Source of the DNA: Gracilariopsis chorda
Taxonomy: Eukaryota > Rhodophyta > Florideophyceae > Gracilariales > Gracilariaceae
Reading direction: 5' to 3'
NCBI GenBank assembly: GCA_003194525.1
Contig: NBIV01000002.1
Location: 1,054,001 to 1,118,000, forward strand
DNA: 64,000 nucleotides
Shown here: positions 47,700 through 60,579 of the stretch, one piece after another
Numbering within the stretch: the first letter of the stretch is position 1
How the letters are laid out: every line of letters starts with the position of its first letter
The notes under the pieces: model-generated
Database searches by the model: none
What the model was told of the DNA's origin: nothing
What the model saw: the letters and a program-made list of their open reading frames with translations, nothing else
Translations under genes and position numbers: made by a program

Positions 47700-48665
47700 G
47701 TCACTGGATTTGATCACCAATCATTCTGATACGTGCTGGCTTTATTCAAGCCCCTCTACGAAATATACACTCCTTACTCTAAATACGGTTCTGTCCGTTT
47801 GTTAGGACTGCCTAATAAGAAACGTAGATACCCACGATGCAGTAAGTTACCTTTCTTTATTTCTCACTCGGCACCGTACGGGAGGGTCGCTTATGGTTTT
47901 TGTGCTTACCGTTTAGAACATGTGCCTCCATTTCTGCTTTGTTTATTCGATGGGCAAAGAGAACTGTTCCTAATATTCTTGCTACAGATGACGATGCAAG
48001 GGTGAAGATGCCTACCAAGGAAGATTTAGAGCAGTATAACCTTGCAATAAGCTTAAAATACCAGTCTTTGAAGGACTTATATGCTGTTGAGGATAGACTG
48101 ATGCTGTTTTTGGAGCAAAGTGGATACTGCATCATTCAAAAAGATTTTATAATAGTTGGACTCACAACCATTTTGTGCGTAGTTCTTTACTTTTTGCCCG
48201 GAGTGGTACTATCGTTACATGCGCTCTCAAAACCTCTGTAAGTATGCAGGAATCCCCGGTGTCTGAATGGGAACGGGTGTACAACAAATTGGAAGAATGC
48301 TACTAGAAGTATGGAGGATATGGCATGGTTGAATTAGAGTTCTGTAGGCTGTACTATCCTTTCTGGTCAGCAGCGCACAGGATGACTCCAAAGCGAACCA
48401 TACCTCTGAGATTGTGGTTCTCATAGAGGCGAGAGCTGTCCACCAAGGTTCCGAATAAGGTATGAGATCGTTCCAGGGACCATTCTTGGGCATAATGATA
48501 GACTTACGTACGAAGATAATGGCGAGTGGCACCTCTTTATGCAATGCAGAGTACACTTAGTAAATCTACGAACAAGATTGGTTGGTATAATCCAGATCTT
48601 GGCGACATATATGCCACATCTTAGAGAAAGTCTAGCAGAGAGCTATATCCCCAAAAAAGTAAAAT
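47700..48665 (+). pseudogene. second decayed DDE transposase, a different Harbinger-like family
   Basis: The plus strand carries, across changing frames, ALFKPLYEIYTPYS, KRTVPNILATDDDARVKMP, then LMLFLEQSGYCIIQKDF, WTHNHFV, a serine-rich VSMQESPVSEW segment, DRLTYEDNGEWHLFMQCR and NLRTRLVGIIQILATYMPH. The order matches DDE_Tnp_4-type transposases, with a variable insert, a YNxW-H motif, an SMHDS-like block, then C-terminal helices. It is clearly not a copy of the Harbinger-1 enzyme. At least four frame changes plus stops show it is long dead. No terminal repeats were found for it. Confidence 0.6.
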
Positions 48666-49283
48666 ATCGCGCCTAGGCGATTTTGGCATCCCTACCAGCG
48701 TTCTTATTGCCATTTCTCGTTGCCGTATAAGCCTTGTGATTTCTTTTTTCATTTCAGTACGAGGAAAATATAGATATGAAAGTAGACACCGTGATTTGAA
48801 ATTTTAATGGGTTTTGAGGAATTCATTGACCTGTCAGAGCACTGGTTCTATATCAAACAGATTTCTGGTGGGTAGAATGAGCGGGAAACGAATCTTCGCG
48901 CGAACAAAAAGCATTTTCACGTACAACCTCTATCTGTTCACAACTTGAAATCTTGTAAGTTTAGTGGCGGGAGCGATCGAGCAGGGGCGAGGCGATCGAA
49001 CGGCGTCGTTCCAACATGTTGGCTGTGATTCTTTGTACCTCATACAGGGCACTTGGTTGAGTGCTGACCCCCCCGCTAGCGCTTCTTGTATTGCAAATGG
49101 CTCGTACTCGTAGTCAAGCATATTGCACTCGACTGGTAGACTTGCACATTATTTGGGATGCTAAATTGAATGTTATTTTCAAAACAAGTGTCTATAACAT
49201 AGAGCACTGGTAGAGTTGCTCTTAGCGCAGAAGCAGATTGTTTTGTTTAAAAGTTCATCGATATTCAGAACTAGATACCAGTA
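48666..49283. other. unassigned spacer
   Basis: No supported gene, RNA or repeat structure. Confidence 0.3.
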
Positions 49284-50552
49284 CTAATTAGTATCTTGAT
49301 CGCTTCGAGTATCATCCGCCTGTCCATTACTGCGTCTTTTGATAAGAAGAGCATCATTATTGCTATAAACTGGCGATGCCTGCGTGTTGTTCTCCTTAAG
49401 TCTGCGCTCAATTTCATCCCTCCTTTCTTGTTCTCTCCGTTCTTTTTCCTCTTTTCTCTCCTCCTGTCGTATACGTGCATTCTCCGCCCTCCTCTGCTGT
49501 TCCTGAACGAGCACCATCTGCAGTACGGTAGACAAATCCCCTGCTTGGTTGCTATTAGACCGTTGTGCGTATCTAAGCTGTACGATGGGACAAAAAGATG
49601 GTGCATAGATGGATGTTGCAGATGATGGAGGAGCATTAGTTTTTGAACTGGATCCATTGTAGCTGAGGATATCCTTTCCTTAGTCTCCGTCTTCACTAGA
49701 ATCATCAGTTTCGTCAGTGTCATTCAAAGTGGGTAGCAGAAGAGCTTTGCCGGCAACCTGTAATGCATTTTCTCCACCGCTAATCTCAGCTGTTTGTTTA
49801 GTCGATGTCGGAGATGTTTGGCACGGCGGACATCATCCGGGATTCGTGGGTAACCAGTGAGTATCTGCTTTCGGTATAAGGTTGTAAAATTCTTTCGTAA
49901 GCTGTCTGTTGTTCTTCTGAAAACATTTTCGGTACTCTAACGATAGTGCATCCCAATCATTTTTCCAAAGTGGCTCGTATGCCTCAACATAATCTAGAAG
50001 GTGACTGAATTTCATCTGAATAAATCCATTTTCTCTCATTTCGTTGGAGGGTGTGATGCGCTTTTATTTCCTTGACTGCTTTGCCCTTCCTGAATTAAGG
50101 TTCTTGTTAAATATATACCCGCAACGGGAAGAACAAATTTTTTCCTGTACTGCTGAGAGGAATGATTTGAATTCTTCAACACAAAGAAAGCGGTAGCACA
50201 AAGACGAAGAATGGCATTGGTTATGTTTGGTGCCACCGGAATCAAGGGCCCTTCGCCTGCACTGATGTTTGGATGTTCAGGAAGTGGTTCCAAAGAGGGA
50301 AGTGAAGTCAAAGCTGGAATAGACACAGAGATTCGGCATGAAAGCGCCGCGGCAAGGGAGGGGGTCTCTGTTGATTAGACATTCGCAGGTGGAGACGCCA
50401 TCTTCACTGTGATCAAGTAGTAGGTGCAAGTGGATCATGTCTACAGCACGATATCTAGCGGGAAAATTTGGTCCGAATAATATTTGGTAGGGGTACCAAA
50501 TCGTCTGCGAAGGGGCTCGCCCTTCAGCTAAAATATAACCCTTTGGTCGCAC
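49284..50552 (-). pseudogene. decayed gene with SANT-like region and charged coiled coil
   Basis: Three minus-strand blocks. An upstream part (about 50.04-50.55 kb) has no match. The middle (about 49.73-50.04 kb) holds HLLDYVEAYEPLWKNDWDAL, EYRKCF, then RQLTKEFYNL and TGYPRIPDDVRRAKHLRHR, resembling Myb/SANT-like modules of protist transposon-associated proteins. The end (49284-49535) is a charged coiled coil, NARIRQEERKEEKERREQ, closing with a stop. About two or three frame changes break it. I do not recognise a named family. Two readings are a relic accessory protein of a DNA transposon or a decayed member of a multicopy host family. Confidence 0.45.
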
Positions 50553-50874
50553 ACAAATCGGCCAAAATATGTACCGTTCCTAAAAGGCTCTTTTTGGAAA
50601 ATGTTCTGTGGTGGAAAATGAGCTTTTAGGGCCCGTGGCATGGGCTCATGCTATCCGTTCCCCATTCTATAGAGCTCATTCATTTTTGATTAATGAGAGG
50701 AAGAAATTGAATTCAAAAACGTGCCACCTTCGAACGAGACGCGCTCAAATCCAATAAACACATAAGTCTTGTCACATCATCTTACAATAAAACCCATGCT
50801 CGCAAGCAGATAAATACTCCCCGATAAGATATTGAGACCGCTAACATGCACAAATTGCTCACATAGCTCTTTCA
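50553..50874. other. short divergent spacer
   Basis: Separates the minus-strand SANT-like pseudogene from the plus-strand pseudogene at 50875. No promoter element can be assigned with confidence. Confidence 0.3.
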
Positions 50875-51921
50875 ATGCGTTACCAGACAATTCGACCCAA
50901 ACGCCGAGGCGCTTCTCCTAAAGAAAGGGAAAGAATGAAACGATTTACAGTGGAAATCCTGAATGATTTCAGACGTAATTACTCTATTCGTTACATCAAC
51001 AAGCACAAATACCTCAGAAAAAACCTAGTATACATCCTGAAACACGGTGTACAAACCAAGAAACATGAAGAAATTGCACGTCACATATCTGTTTCACCCC
51101 ATTCAATGGGCGGGGAGAACACCGTTCTTTCCAGAGACGGAGAAACACTGATTGTGTCCCCCATATTAGAAGCTGCAGAACTGTGGTTTGCTGTGGACAA
51201 TTAAGCTCTCCGGTAAATTATGGGACTTATTGCATCAGATGGACCCAAAGAATGGAGACATGGCCCGCCTTCCTATGATCCTGTTCGCTCATTTTGTGCT
51301 TGAAACCCGGAGCTCTCATATGAGACACATTATCCCAACGATGACGACAATATCAAAGGCGAGAACCACGAACACATCAAAACGTTTTCTGACATTGTAG
51401 AGAGTCTTGTGCAGTGTGCAGCGCCAGCTGACGGATAAAAAAGTAGGTGAGAAGGCGCGTTCAATGGTTGATGGGCATTATAGTGTAGAACGAAAGATAA
51501 AATTGCTCACAGAGCTCCTCCAGAAAGCCAATACCACTCAGAACATCATCATCAAGCTTGCACACCAGTGTAAACCCAAAAAGAACTCTTACTGCCATCC
51601 GGGTACAACAAGCCGCCATCCGTACAGTTCCAGTGTGGGGCCCTGGCAGAATACAAAACTGTTGGAGATATTTTGAAGGAATGGAGAGAGCAACTGGCAG
51701 AAAAAAGGAAGATGGAAAGAAAAAACGCGCGCAAGGTACAGCATAAGGATGAAAAAAGTCAAGCAGAGCAGAGGCAGGAAGAAAACGGTTGCGAGCATCG
51801 GGCTGAACTGCGTATAGAGAAAGAGATGCGCATGTTTACAAACAGTAGTACAAAAGCGGCGTTTCGGAGCGTCAAAAAGATAGGGCGAAAAGAGTTGCCT
51901 CGTTTGTCGGCAAGGAGATAG
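50875..51921 (+). pseudogene. decayed gene of unknown family with coiled-coil tail
   Basis: The first 109 codons (50875-51204) look like a true protein start: a basic N-terminus (SPKERERMKRFTVEI), then NYSIRYINKHKYLRK, EEIARHISVSPHSMGGEN and AAELWFAVDN. Protein-like sequence continues in other frames, including HYPNDDDNIKGENHEHIKTF, an ERKIKLLTELLQKANT helix, and a long charged coiled coil from 51673 (EWREQLAEKRKMERKNARK) ending at 51921. Two or three frame changes break it. It has no LTR-type enzyme and no DDE motif. Possibly a multicopy protist gene family. Function unknown. Confidence 0.45.
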
Positions 51922-51961
51922 GACATAAGGTTAGAGGTCATATATGTAGCGTTGGAGACGG

Positions 51962-52350
51962 TACCCTAGAAGATTTGTTTTCGGCACTAGTGGCGTACTA
52001 GCACTTTGAAAAGTGACGAATGGAGATCAAGTACCATACTACTGCACAAAAAGGTGGCGTACAATTCTTGCGTTGTACGCCATTAATACGCCAACTGTAA
52101 CCAGTAGTACGCCACTTGTGCCATTTGCTACAAGAGGGGCCCGGCATCGCTACTACAAAAGGAAACAATAGTACGCCACTTGTAAGAAATGGCACTAGTG
52201 GCGTCCTAGTGGCTCCAGTTGGTGTATTAATGGCGTAAAACCCAAGAACTGTGCGCCACAGTTTCGTTCAGTAGTATGGTACTTGATCTCCACTCATCAC
52301 TTTTTCGAAGTGCTAGTACGCCACTCAATGCAAAACATTCTTCTAGGGTT
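51962..52350. mobile_element. 389 bp fold-back element with arms of about 170 bp
   Basis: The left arm from 51962 (ACCCTAGAAGATTTG...) is the inverted complement of the right arm ending at 52350 (...ATTCTTCTAGGGT). The match runs inward with scattered mismatches to about 52130/52180, leaving a loop of about 50 bp. Both arms share short units built on AGTGGCGTACTA/TAGTACGCCACT, which recur at least six times. No reading frame. A transcript would fold into one long hairpin. It is probably a long-TIR MITE or fold-back transposon. TA next to each end may be the target copy. Confidence 0.85.
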
Positions 52351-52378
52351 AAAGTGCACGTAGTTGGCCAAGGTGATT

Positions 52379-52503
52379 TTTCAAAACCTGCTTTGTGAAA
52401 TTCCTGTGACATTTGTCATTCAGCCTTGCAGTAGATATAGCACAAAAAAGTGAGCAGTGCGAGATCGCGACGTAAAGAAAAGAGGTAGAGCCTTCCTCTT
52501 GCA
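52379..52503 (+). repeat. Copia-D left LTR
   Basis: About 125 bp. The left limit is approximate because the two LTRs are strongly diverged. Confidence 0.65.
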
Positions 52504-52516
52504 GGTTATGGCCTCA
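52504..52516 (+). other. Copia-D primer-binding site, half-tRNA type
   Basis: GGTTATGGCCTCA directly after the LTR, a variant of the GGTTATGGGCCCA site of Copia-B at the same position. Confidence 0.6.
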
Positions 52517-55500
52517 TGCTGCGGCCAGCCTTTTCTTCTAATCCTCCCCTCAAACCCAAAGCCACGCCCATCGTCCAATTCCACTCGTTACAAAATTCTA
52601 CAAGATGGATTCAAACAACCGCCTCGCACAATGACTCTGCAGGGAGCTCACTCCTGGCACCGAAGCATACACAGACCGGCTAGATCACACCGCCATCTCA
52701 GTCGCCAATGACACGCACGTCCCTCACGATATAACGCAGCAACCAAACTACAACATGGACAACAGCAACCACACCAGCTACCCAACCCTTCTAAAGCTCA
52801 AACCTGCCAAATACTCTCCATGGCATTTGGTCATCGGAAACCACGCTCAAATGCTTGAAGCCACTGTTCATCTTACGTGAAACCCAGCACCTGCTGTAGA
52901 CTCTGTCGAACACAAAACATACATGCAGAAGAAGACAAAACTTACAACAGTCATAGTCAGTGGCGTCTCGCCCGATTTACTCGGCCAAATCTTCGTTCTG
53001 GATGAGGAGCCCACACTGCATGAACTCGTCACAGAAATCATATCTCACATCAGCCAAAACACAAAGGAAGATCTTCAATTCCTGAAAACCAAAGCCAAGA
53101 GCATTCACTTGCAATACAGAACTAAAATCAGGCAATACATCAAGGACCACAAAGACGTGCGCCAGCTCATGCTCGTGGCCAAATACCGCAACATCGCAGA
53201 TGACGCCACGACAGTGGACTTCCTTATTGAATGCTTGGAAAGAAATCCCAACCTTGCCCCCATCCTCTTCCTATTCCCGGCCAACAAACCAAAAGATATC
53301 ATGGATTTCACTCCAAAACTAAAAAACTCCACACATTCTTCCAGACTGTCACAATCACACCACCATCGCCCTCGTCAGTAATAAATTTCACCAGGAAATA
53401 CGGCCGCTTCCTCCCGTGCCGTAGATATGAACGTCGCCCATGTTATTATCCCTGCCCTGGTCTTCCATTTTTCGGCAAGCCTTGCCAAGTCCAGCTCTCG
53501 CTCGGAATCCCTCCTACAGTTAAAGATTGCATAGACCCGTGACATCCCAAAAACCGAACTCAGGCCAACTTTGTCTCTAGCCAATGGAGCTAAACTACCC
53601 TACCGCCCAAATACCACAATCCTCTGCAACCACAGGCGTATCATCAGCCGCCCATTCCACAACCACCCCTCCAGTCGAATTAACATCGGAGAAAGGCACC
53701 AAGGCAACTGGTAAGTTCCTTTTAGATATTGGAACAACTTAACCAACAACACACACCCAAACTCGCAAATGGAATTGTTTAACACATCACTATTTACCCA
53801 CACCGCCAATGATCAGCCGACCAAGTGCTCTCACCATGGAACCCTGCAAAGTCGAGCACAGAAAATTAACCACACCAGGTAGCTTCACTCTTTACCCAAT
53901 CGTCATATTAAGGACAATCCACTTTCAGTAAATGATCTAGTTTCTCGATATGGACTAGTTACTTTGACAGCGAACAGACAGTACATCTTCAAAACCAAGT
54001 GCACTCTTCCACAGGTAATGGCATCTGCACCATGAAAAAAACACCAATGCCAACCACGAGCTTCTATTCTCGCCCCAGTGGCGTACACATCTCGCACAGT
54101 ATCAATCCCTCGCCTTAAACACAAAAGCTGTATTTCTCTACCCCACTTACGTACCACTCAATCACTCTCACCTCACATCGCACTCCCACTCAGCAGTGAG
54201 AAACCTATCCATATAACACCACACACAAACTGGCGCAACCTCCCCAGCTCTACACTCCCTCGGGATCCTACTCCGACCCAGCTCAGTGATCATCGGTGAC
54301 ATCTTTGCATTAACCAGGCACACCTGGCCAAAAACCGCCATCACAGCGCAGAAATGCCTCATCTCTACCCGCCCAAAATCCCTTCCGGCTGATACAATTC
54401 TAACCTGCTCGGCATTTCATCAGGCTAGACTACACCCTGCACTACACAAACCCACAGCCCACACATCGCAACTACCACGAGGGGGCGTATCTTAGTTCAG
54501 ACACATGTGGGCCAGTCAAGCCCAGTTCCGCCCACAGCAACAATAATATCCTCATCATTATCTCTGCAGCAAGCCGCTTTGTCTTAGCCCATTTCATCTG
54601 GGAACGGAAGCACATCCCCAAACAAACTGATAAGACCCTTCATCATATCAAACAAGGAATGGTTCATCCGCTCACTGCCTTTCTCTCTGATAATGCCAAT
54701 GAATACACCTCAACCACCATGAAAACCATCTAAGACAAGCATAAAGTATCTCACCACCTCCGCACTCCCCACCAGCCACAAGAAACATATGTAGTGGAAC
54801 GATTCAACAGAATATTCATGGAATCGGTTCTAGCACTTCTTCATACAGCTCAGCTACCTCCAGAGTACTGGGAGAATGCGGCTCGTGACGCCATCTTTAA
54901 ACACAATCTCCTACACCCCTCCAGCATCAGCACATCTCTTTAACATATGTGGTATAGCCACAAAGCTCATTTACCATGCATGTTTACCTTCGGGCAACTG
55001 GGCATGATACCAATCTATGCACCAAAGAATAAAATGGATCACAGGGCCGAGCTGGCAATGTAAATGTATGCCACATCACTCAACAACTTCCTAACCCAGA
55101 ATATCTCACCGCAGCAATACCACCAGATTCGAACGCCAAACTTTCACACTTACCACAAAAGTACAGACCCTTCCATACCACATCCACAAACCTTCCGCAC
55201 GAAAACCACCCCTGTGCGCTTAGTTCCCATATCTATCACCCTCGACACGCCACCACCCTCCAACTTAGCACAAGCTTGGAAATACTCAGACGCCCATATC
55301 TGGAAAGCGGCACACGACGCAGAACTACACAACCTCGACCAATACCGTAGCATCCAATGGCTCCCCTTGCGTTACATCCATCCTCCGGAAGCCATTATCC
55401 CCCTCATGATGCTTTATAGATACAAAAGGTTCGCGGAAGGCAATGTGACGCAGGGAAAAGCCCGTTGCACTTTACGCTGTGAACTCATGAAGTCTTGCCT

Positions 55501-56161
55501 CCACTTTAATCCTGAACATCGCACTACCTACAACTTGGATCGAACAAAGCAACGACTTCTCATAGCCTTACATGCCACCTTACAACTCTCCTTGGAGCAC
55601 TTCGACATCAATTTGGCCTATCTCCACGAACAGTAGCAGCATCAAAAACTAGTATACGTCAAACGAATGCCACAGTTTGACGGATTTTTTCTCCACAAAC
55701 GCAAATACGGCAAACACACTGGCAACATTTATGGGTCACCCCGCGTGGCCTTTTACTACAACCACGGGCGCAAACTCTTTCGCACAAAACAGTTCCTTCC
55801 ATCGGAGCATGAACCCTGCTTGTACACCAAAATGACGGGCACTGGGTTCATTCTGGTTAGGACAACAATCGATGACTTCCTCATCTTGGATTCTAAGCAA
55901 CCCTTCATTGTTGATAGTCACTCACACGTATTTAATAAGTACAAGGCTAAGCGAGTTTAGGGAGACCTTCTCGTTTTCTCAAATGAACAATTACTCACAG
56001 ACCCGAAGGCCATGTTCACATCTTTCAAAAAGATATCATTGAAGTCATTCTGTCACAGACCAACATGACCAATTGAAAGGCCACTTCAACGGCCAACACC
56101 TCTCTCAAGCACCTTGATCAACAACAAGCCACCCAACCCCTTCCTCAGGACTAAGCCTCAC

Positions 56162-56320
56162 TGTAGTTGTGTGTAGCTTTGTGGCTTCTCACTGTCTGCC
56201 CCCTTCCCTCATTCTCGTGAAGGCAGGCAGATCAACGAGGTCCTTTATTTGGTGCCTCCAGTTGGGACGAGAGGACTGTAAACCACGTCCCAACTGGTGG
56301 CCAGCGTGTCTCCATTCACA
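56162..56320 (-). repeat. Copia-E 3' LTR
   Basis: 159 bp, same length as and about 91% identical to 61886-62044. Confidence 0.92.
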
Positions 56321-59300
56321 CTGTCCCTCGCGAGCAAGTCATTCGGCGCAGACGGCGACTAATCTACTCTATGATTATGAAGCATATTAACCACCATTAA
56401 AAACCTGTACCACAGCAAAACCTTATAAGAAAGTTCCGCAGTCTAGGAAAAGGTATGATACTCTTACTACATCCAATATTTATCACCATAAAATATAAAA
56501 ATCTACTTTCAAAACAAAGCTTGGTAGTATAGAAGAAACGTTAGTCAGAAATCAAGATATTTAGATAATACTTACAAGTAGCAATACTATTTCGTCAAGC
56601 CACAAAGTAACGTCCGTCTCCTGAGCTTGTCAAAGACAACAGGCTTAGTAAATATGTCGGCAGCTTGCACATCAGTCCTTATAGACTTCACGTCAATTAT
56701 CTTGGACTCCAGCAGCTCTTTTATGTATTGATGTTTTAGAGCAATATGCTTGTTCCTTTCCGAGACCTTCGGACTCTTCAAGATCGACAAAGCAGTCGAA
56801 CTGTCCGTTGCTATGGATATGGGGTACATTTGAGGTTCATCCTCCAGGACTGATGCGTTGCGTAGTTTCCAGAATATTCTACGCAACCACGTTAGTGTTT
56901 TCCCACGATACGACAGTGCAATGTGCTCTGCCTCCCCAGACGACAGAGCAACAAGAGTTTGCTTCTTGGTCGTCCACATTACAGGTGCTTCGTTCACCTT
57001 TATTATTAATCCTGTCGTAGACTTTCTGGTCTCACGACAACCGGCCCAATCTGAGTCACAGTATGCCTCCATTGGTGCTGTGTTATTACCGGGAAAGAAT
57101 AAGCAAAGACCCTTTGTACCCTTCAAGTATCTCAGTACTCTTTTTGCATACCCAACATGCCTCATGCATGGATCAGGAACCTGCCTTGCCAGCATTGAAG
57201 CGGCAAACATGATGTCTGGCCTTGATGAGACGGCTAAGTACATCAAACGTCCTACCAGTTTCCGGTAGCGGTCATGTACGCCGGATGGAATACGCCGTTC
57301 GTCCTCTCGACGAGCTGTGATGTCAAATTGTGACGGCAATGGAGTATGAACAACGTTCGCGTTGGCCAGACAATTTTCCAGCAGTATCTTGTCAATATAG
57401 CTGCTTTGTTGTACCTTTATTCCGTTCTTGTCTCTCGTTATGTCAAATCCAACGAAACTTTTCGCCTCTCCAAGGACCTTAACCTTAAAGAGGTTCTGCA
57501 TCTCTGTCTTGAAGTCTTCCAGAAGAGACCGGGAGTTGCAAGATGTCAGTAAGTCATCAACGACCACTACGAAGGCCAAGGTTCCGCTGTTGGACTTGTA
57601 TATATATAGTCGGCTATCGGTGCTCGATTACTTGAATCCCAAGCACAATAGCTCATTGTGCATGAGAGATCCCCATATTTTTCCGGCTTGTTTTGCGCCG
57701 TATATTGACTTTAGAAGCAAGCATACCTTTCCAGGAACAAATGAGGATCCAGATGCGTTTTGGGGTTGTTCCATGATTAGAGGCTCGTCTAGATCACCGT
57801 ACAGGTATGCATTGCTAATATCCATAGTCTCTAGTTTCAGGCCCTGAGCTGCGGCATTTGCCAACAAAATACGAATGGTTTCAAGACAGGCAACCGGTGC
57901 GTACAATTTGTCTGGGTCGTAATCCATGTACGGGCGTTGCAGGTCGCCCTGTGCTACGCAACGCGCTTTTGGAAAGATACTCCGAGGGTCGGAGCTTAAT
58001 AATTTTGCTAAGAACCTCCATAAGAATGGCAATGGTTTCATGCCAGGTTCTTTATCAATCAGCTTCCAAGTTCCTCTTTCCACCAACGCATCGTACTCCC
58101 TGTCGATTGCTTCTGCCCATCCTGGCATCACTCCGGCTTCTTCAAAGCTCTTGGGGACTCTGCCATCATCCCCGAGGTCTTTGGAGCGTGAGTGTGCGAT
58201 AAATCAATGAGCAAGAGAAGCGTCTAGATGGTCTTCATCATCTTCACCCATAGTTTTCTCGGCTTCGTATCGTCTGAGAGACGAGAAGTCCATAAGGTCT
58301 TTGATTGAAGGGAGGGACTCCTTCGTAACCTTGAAATCTGCCTCGCGGCACTTTATTACCTTTCCCATGAATGGGATGTATATCCTATACAGTGTCCGCG
58401 GGTTTTGCATCCCCACGAAGTGTCCAGGAATAGCGCGTGGTAGGAATTTCTTATTTGCGACGGTTTCAGGCTTGTATATGAACACGTGGCCTTCTTGCCC
58501 AAACTTCCGTAAGTTTGTGAAGTCCGGTTTTCGCCCGAACCATAATGTGTAAGGAACCTTCATTCCTGCTCGATGATTTGGTAGGCGATTTCTCAAGTAG
58601 TTTGCGTTTGAAATGGCTTCTTCCCATAGCTCATGCGGTAGCTTGGAGGCGAACAGGAATGTTGTAGCCATCTTCCACAAGTCTTGGATGACTTTCTCTG
58701 CTACACCGTTCGATTGGTCTGCGTACGGTGGGGTGAACTCTAGTACTATGCCATTTTACATCGCGTATGAGACGAAATCGTCTGACCTATTCTCACCCGC
58801 CCCGTCAAAGCGAACTCGGTACATTAGGTTGGGAGGTAGTTCGGTTTCCGCGCGAGCCTTGTACCAGCGGACAGATTCAAAGAATTGTTTCTTCTTACTT
58901 AGAAAGTATTTTGAGCTTTCCCTTGTGTTGTCGTCAATGAGGACTTGCATATACTTCGACCCTTGTAAAGAGGTCGGGGTTATGGGTCCAGTGAGGTCGG
59001 TGTGCGTTAACTCCAAAAGTTTCTGCACTACCGAGTGTCATTGGCGAAGTGGAGCACGCTTGGTGCTGGCGTCAATGCACGGAGTGCATTTGACGTTGTT
59101 GAATTCGTCTGGAGAGAGTTTAGGTACCCCTTGACACAAATGAATACATGTCAAGAGTTTCTCTCTTCCAGGGTGTCTGAGTTTCTCGTGCCAATCGTTG
59201 GCTTTGTTGCCAGGTGCATGTGTTGCAGCTTGTACCTGTGGTGGTGATATGGGGCTCTGTAGGGGATAGAGTCCGTCCTTCGGGGTGGAGTGTTGTATGA

Positions 59301-60579
59301 CTTGGCCCGTTGTGCGGTCTTTAATTACGAATCCATTTGAGTGTTGCACCTCGACGTAATTCACCAGGGCAGATAAGGATACCAAGTTAGAGTCGAAGGT
59401 TGGGGTATGTTTGGCCGGTAACATGAGTCCGGTTCCTAAGGGTAGCTTTATTTTTCCGCAACCTACGATCTCTGACTGGTGGTTGTAAGTGTTTATTGTT
59501 TGCGGAGGTGTTTGGTGATATTCCCAGAACAACGATTTGTCCTTGATGAAAACATGACTAGCCCCAGAGTCCAGCCAACGTTGGGGTTATGTTGTATTGG
59601 TGGAGACTGGCATTAGCTAATGCTATGAGTCCGCGGTAGTGGTTCCCGTTTCTGTCGCCGTGGTGGCGGTTAGCGTTTGGTTGCATTTGGTTGTGGGCGT
59701 CTGTGAGGTTGTTAGAGTCCCAAGCTCGATTGTTATTGCGTTTTTTGCCTTTGTTAGGTTTATTATTATTGGAGTTTTTATTGTTGGGCTGTTGTTGGTT
59801 TTTATTTTTCTTGCGCCAATATTCGGCCCTGATGTGGCCTATGTGTCCACAATTCCAACATACAACTCCCTTCTTGTTCCCTTTTGCATGCTGCTTGCGT
59901 CGGATTGTAGTCTTCTTCGCAGCGGGGTAAGGGTGAATGCTATCTTTCTCGGCTTCTGTGGCCTTCGTGGTATATGTTGATGCCCGATGAACACGTCGGT
60001 CCATTTCGGATCGCATAAGCGAAACGACTTGATCGTATTCCATGTTGGTTGCGTCCGCCAATAATGTGATTGCCATTAGTGAGTCTGGCAAGGTACGGAG
60101 CAGAGTCACAGTTCGCTCCTTTTCCGTGAGTGGGTCACCCAGTCTAGCAAGTTCTAAGTATGTTGTCTCCAACTCGAGTAAATGTATCTGTACGTTGTCA
60201 CCATCCTTTAATGTCAAGGTGCTTAGCTTTTGGCGGGGTTCAATTTGGATTGTATGTTGTCCTTCTTATATGTAGACTCGAGGTTATTCCATACCTCCAA
60301 AGCATAGCAGTGTTCTCTTTGGAGTAGTTTCGAAACTGCGGCGATCGGCTGTGTGTCAAGGTTTTGGACGATGGCCGATCTTGCCTTACGATCGGCGTCG
60401 TCCCATCTCTTTCGAGCTGCAGCGGATCCTTCATTTGGAGGAGGTTCCAGAAGCACGAATAATGATTGGAGTGAGTGCATGAGGTCCCTAATGTATATGC
60501 GCCAAGTGTAGTAATCGGCGCCCCCTTTTACACGGGGTATAAGTTTATTTTCTTGGTAAGTCTCAGAGTCCATCGCAGA

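Noticed and set aside
47564-56391. A 17-base match (ATGAAGCATATTAACCA) near 47567 and 56377
   Set aside because: Too short and isolated. No longer repeat surrounds it and it marks no element boundary.
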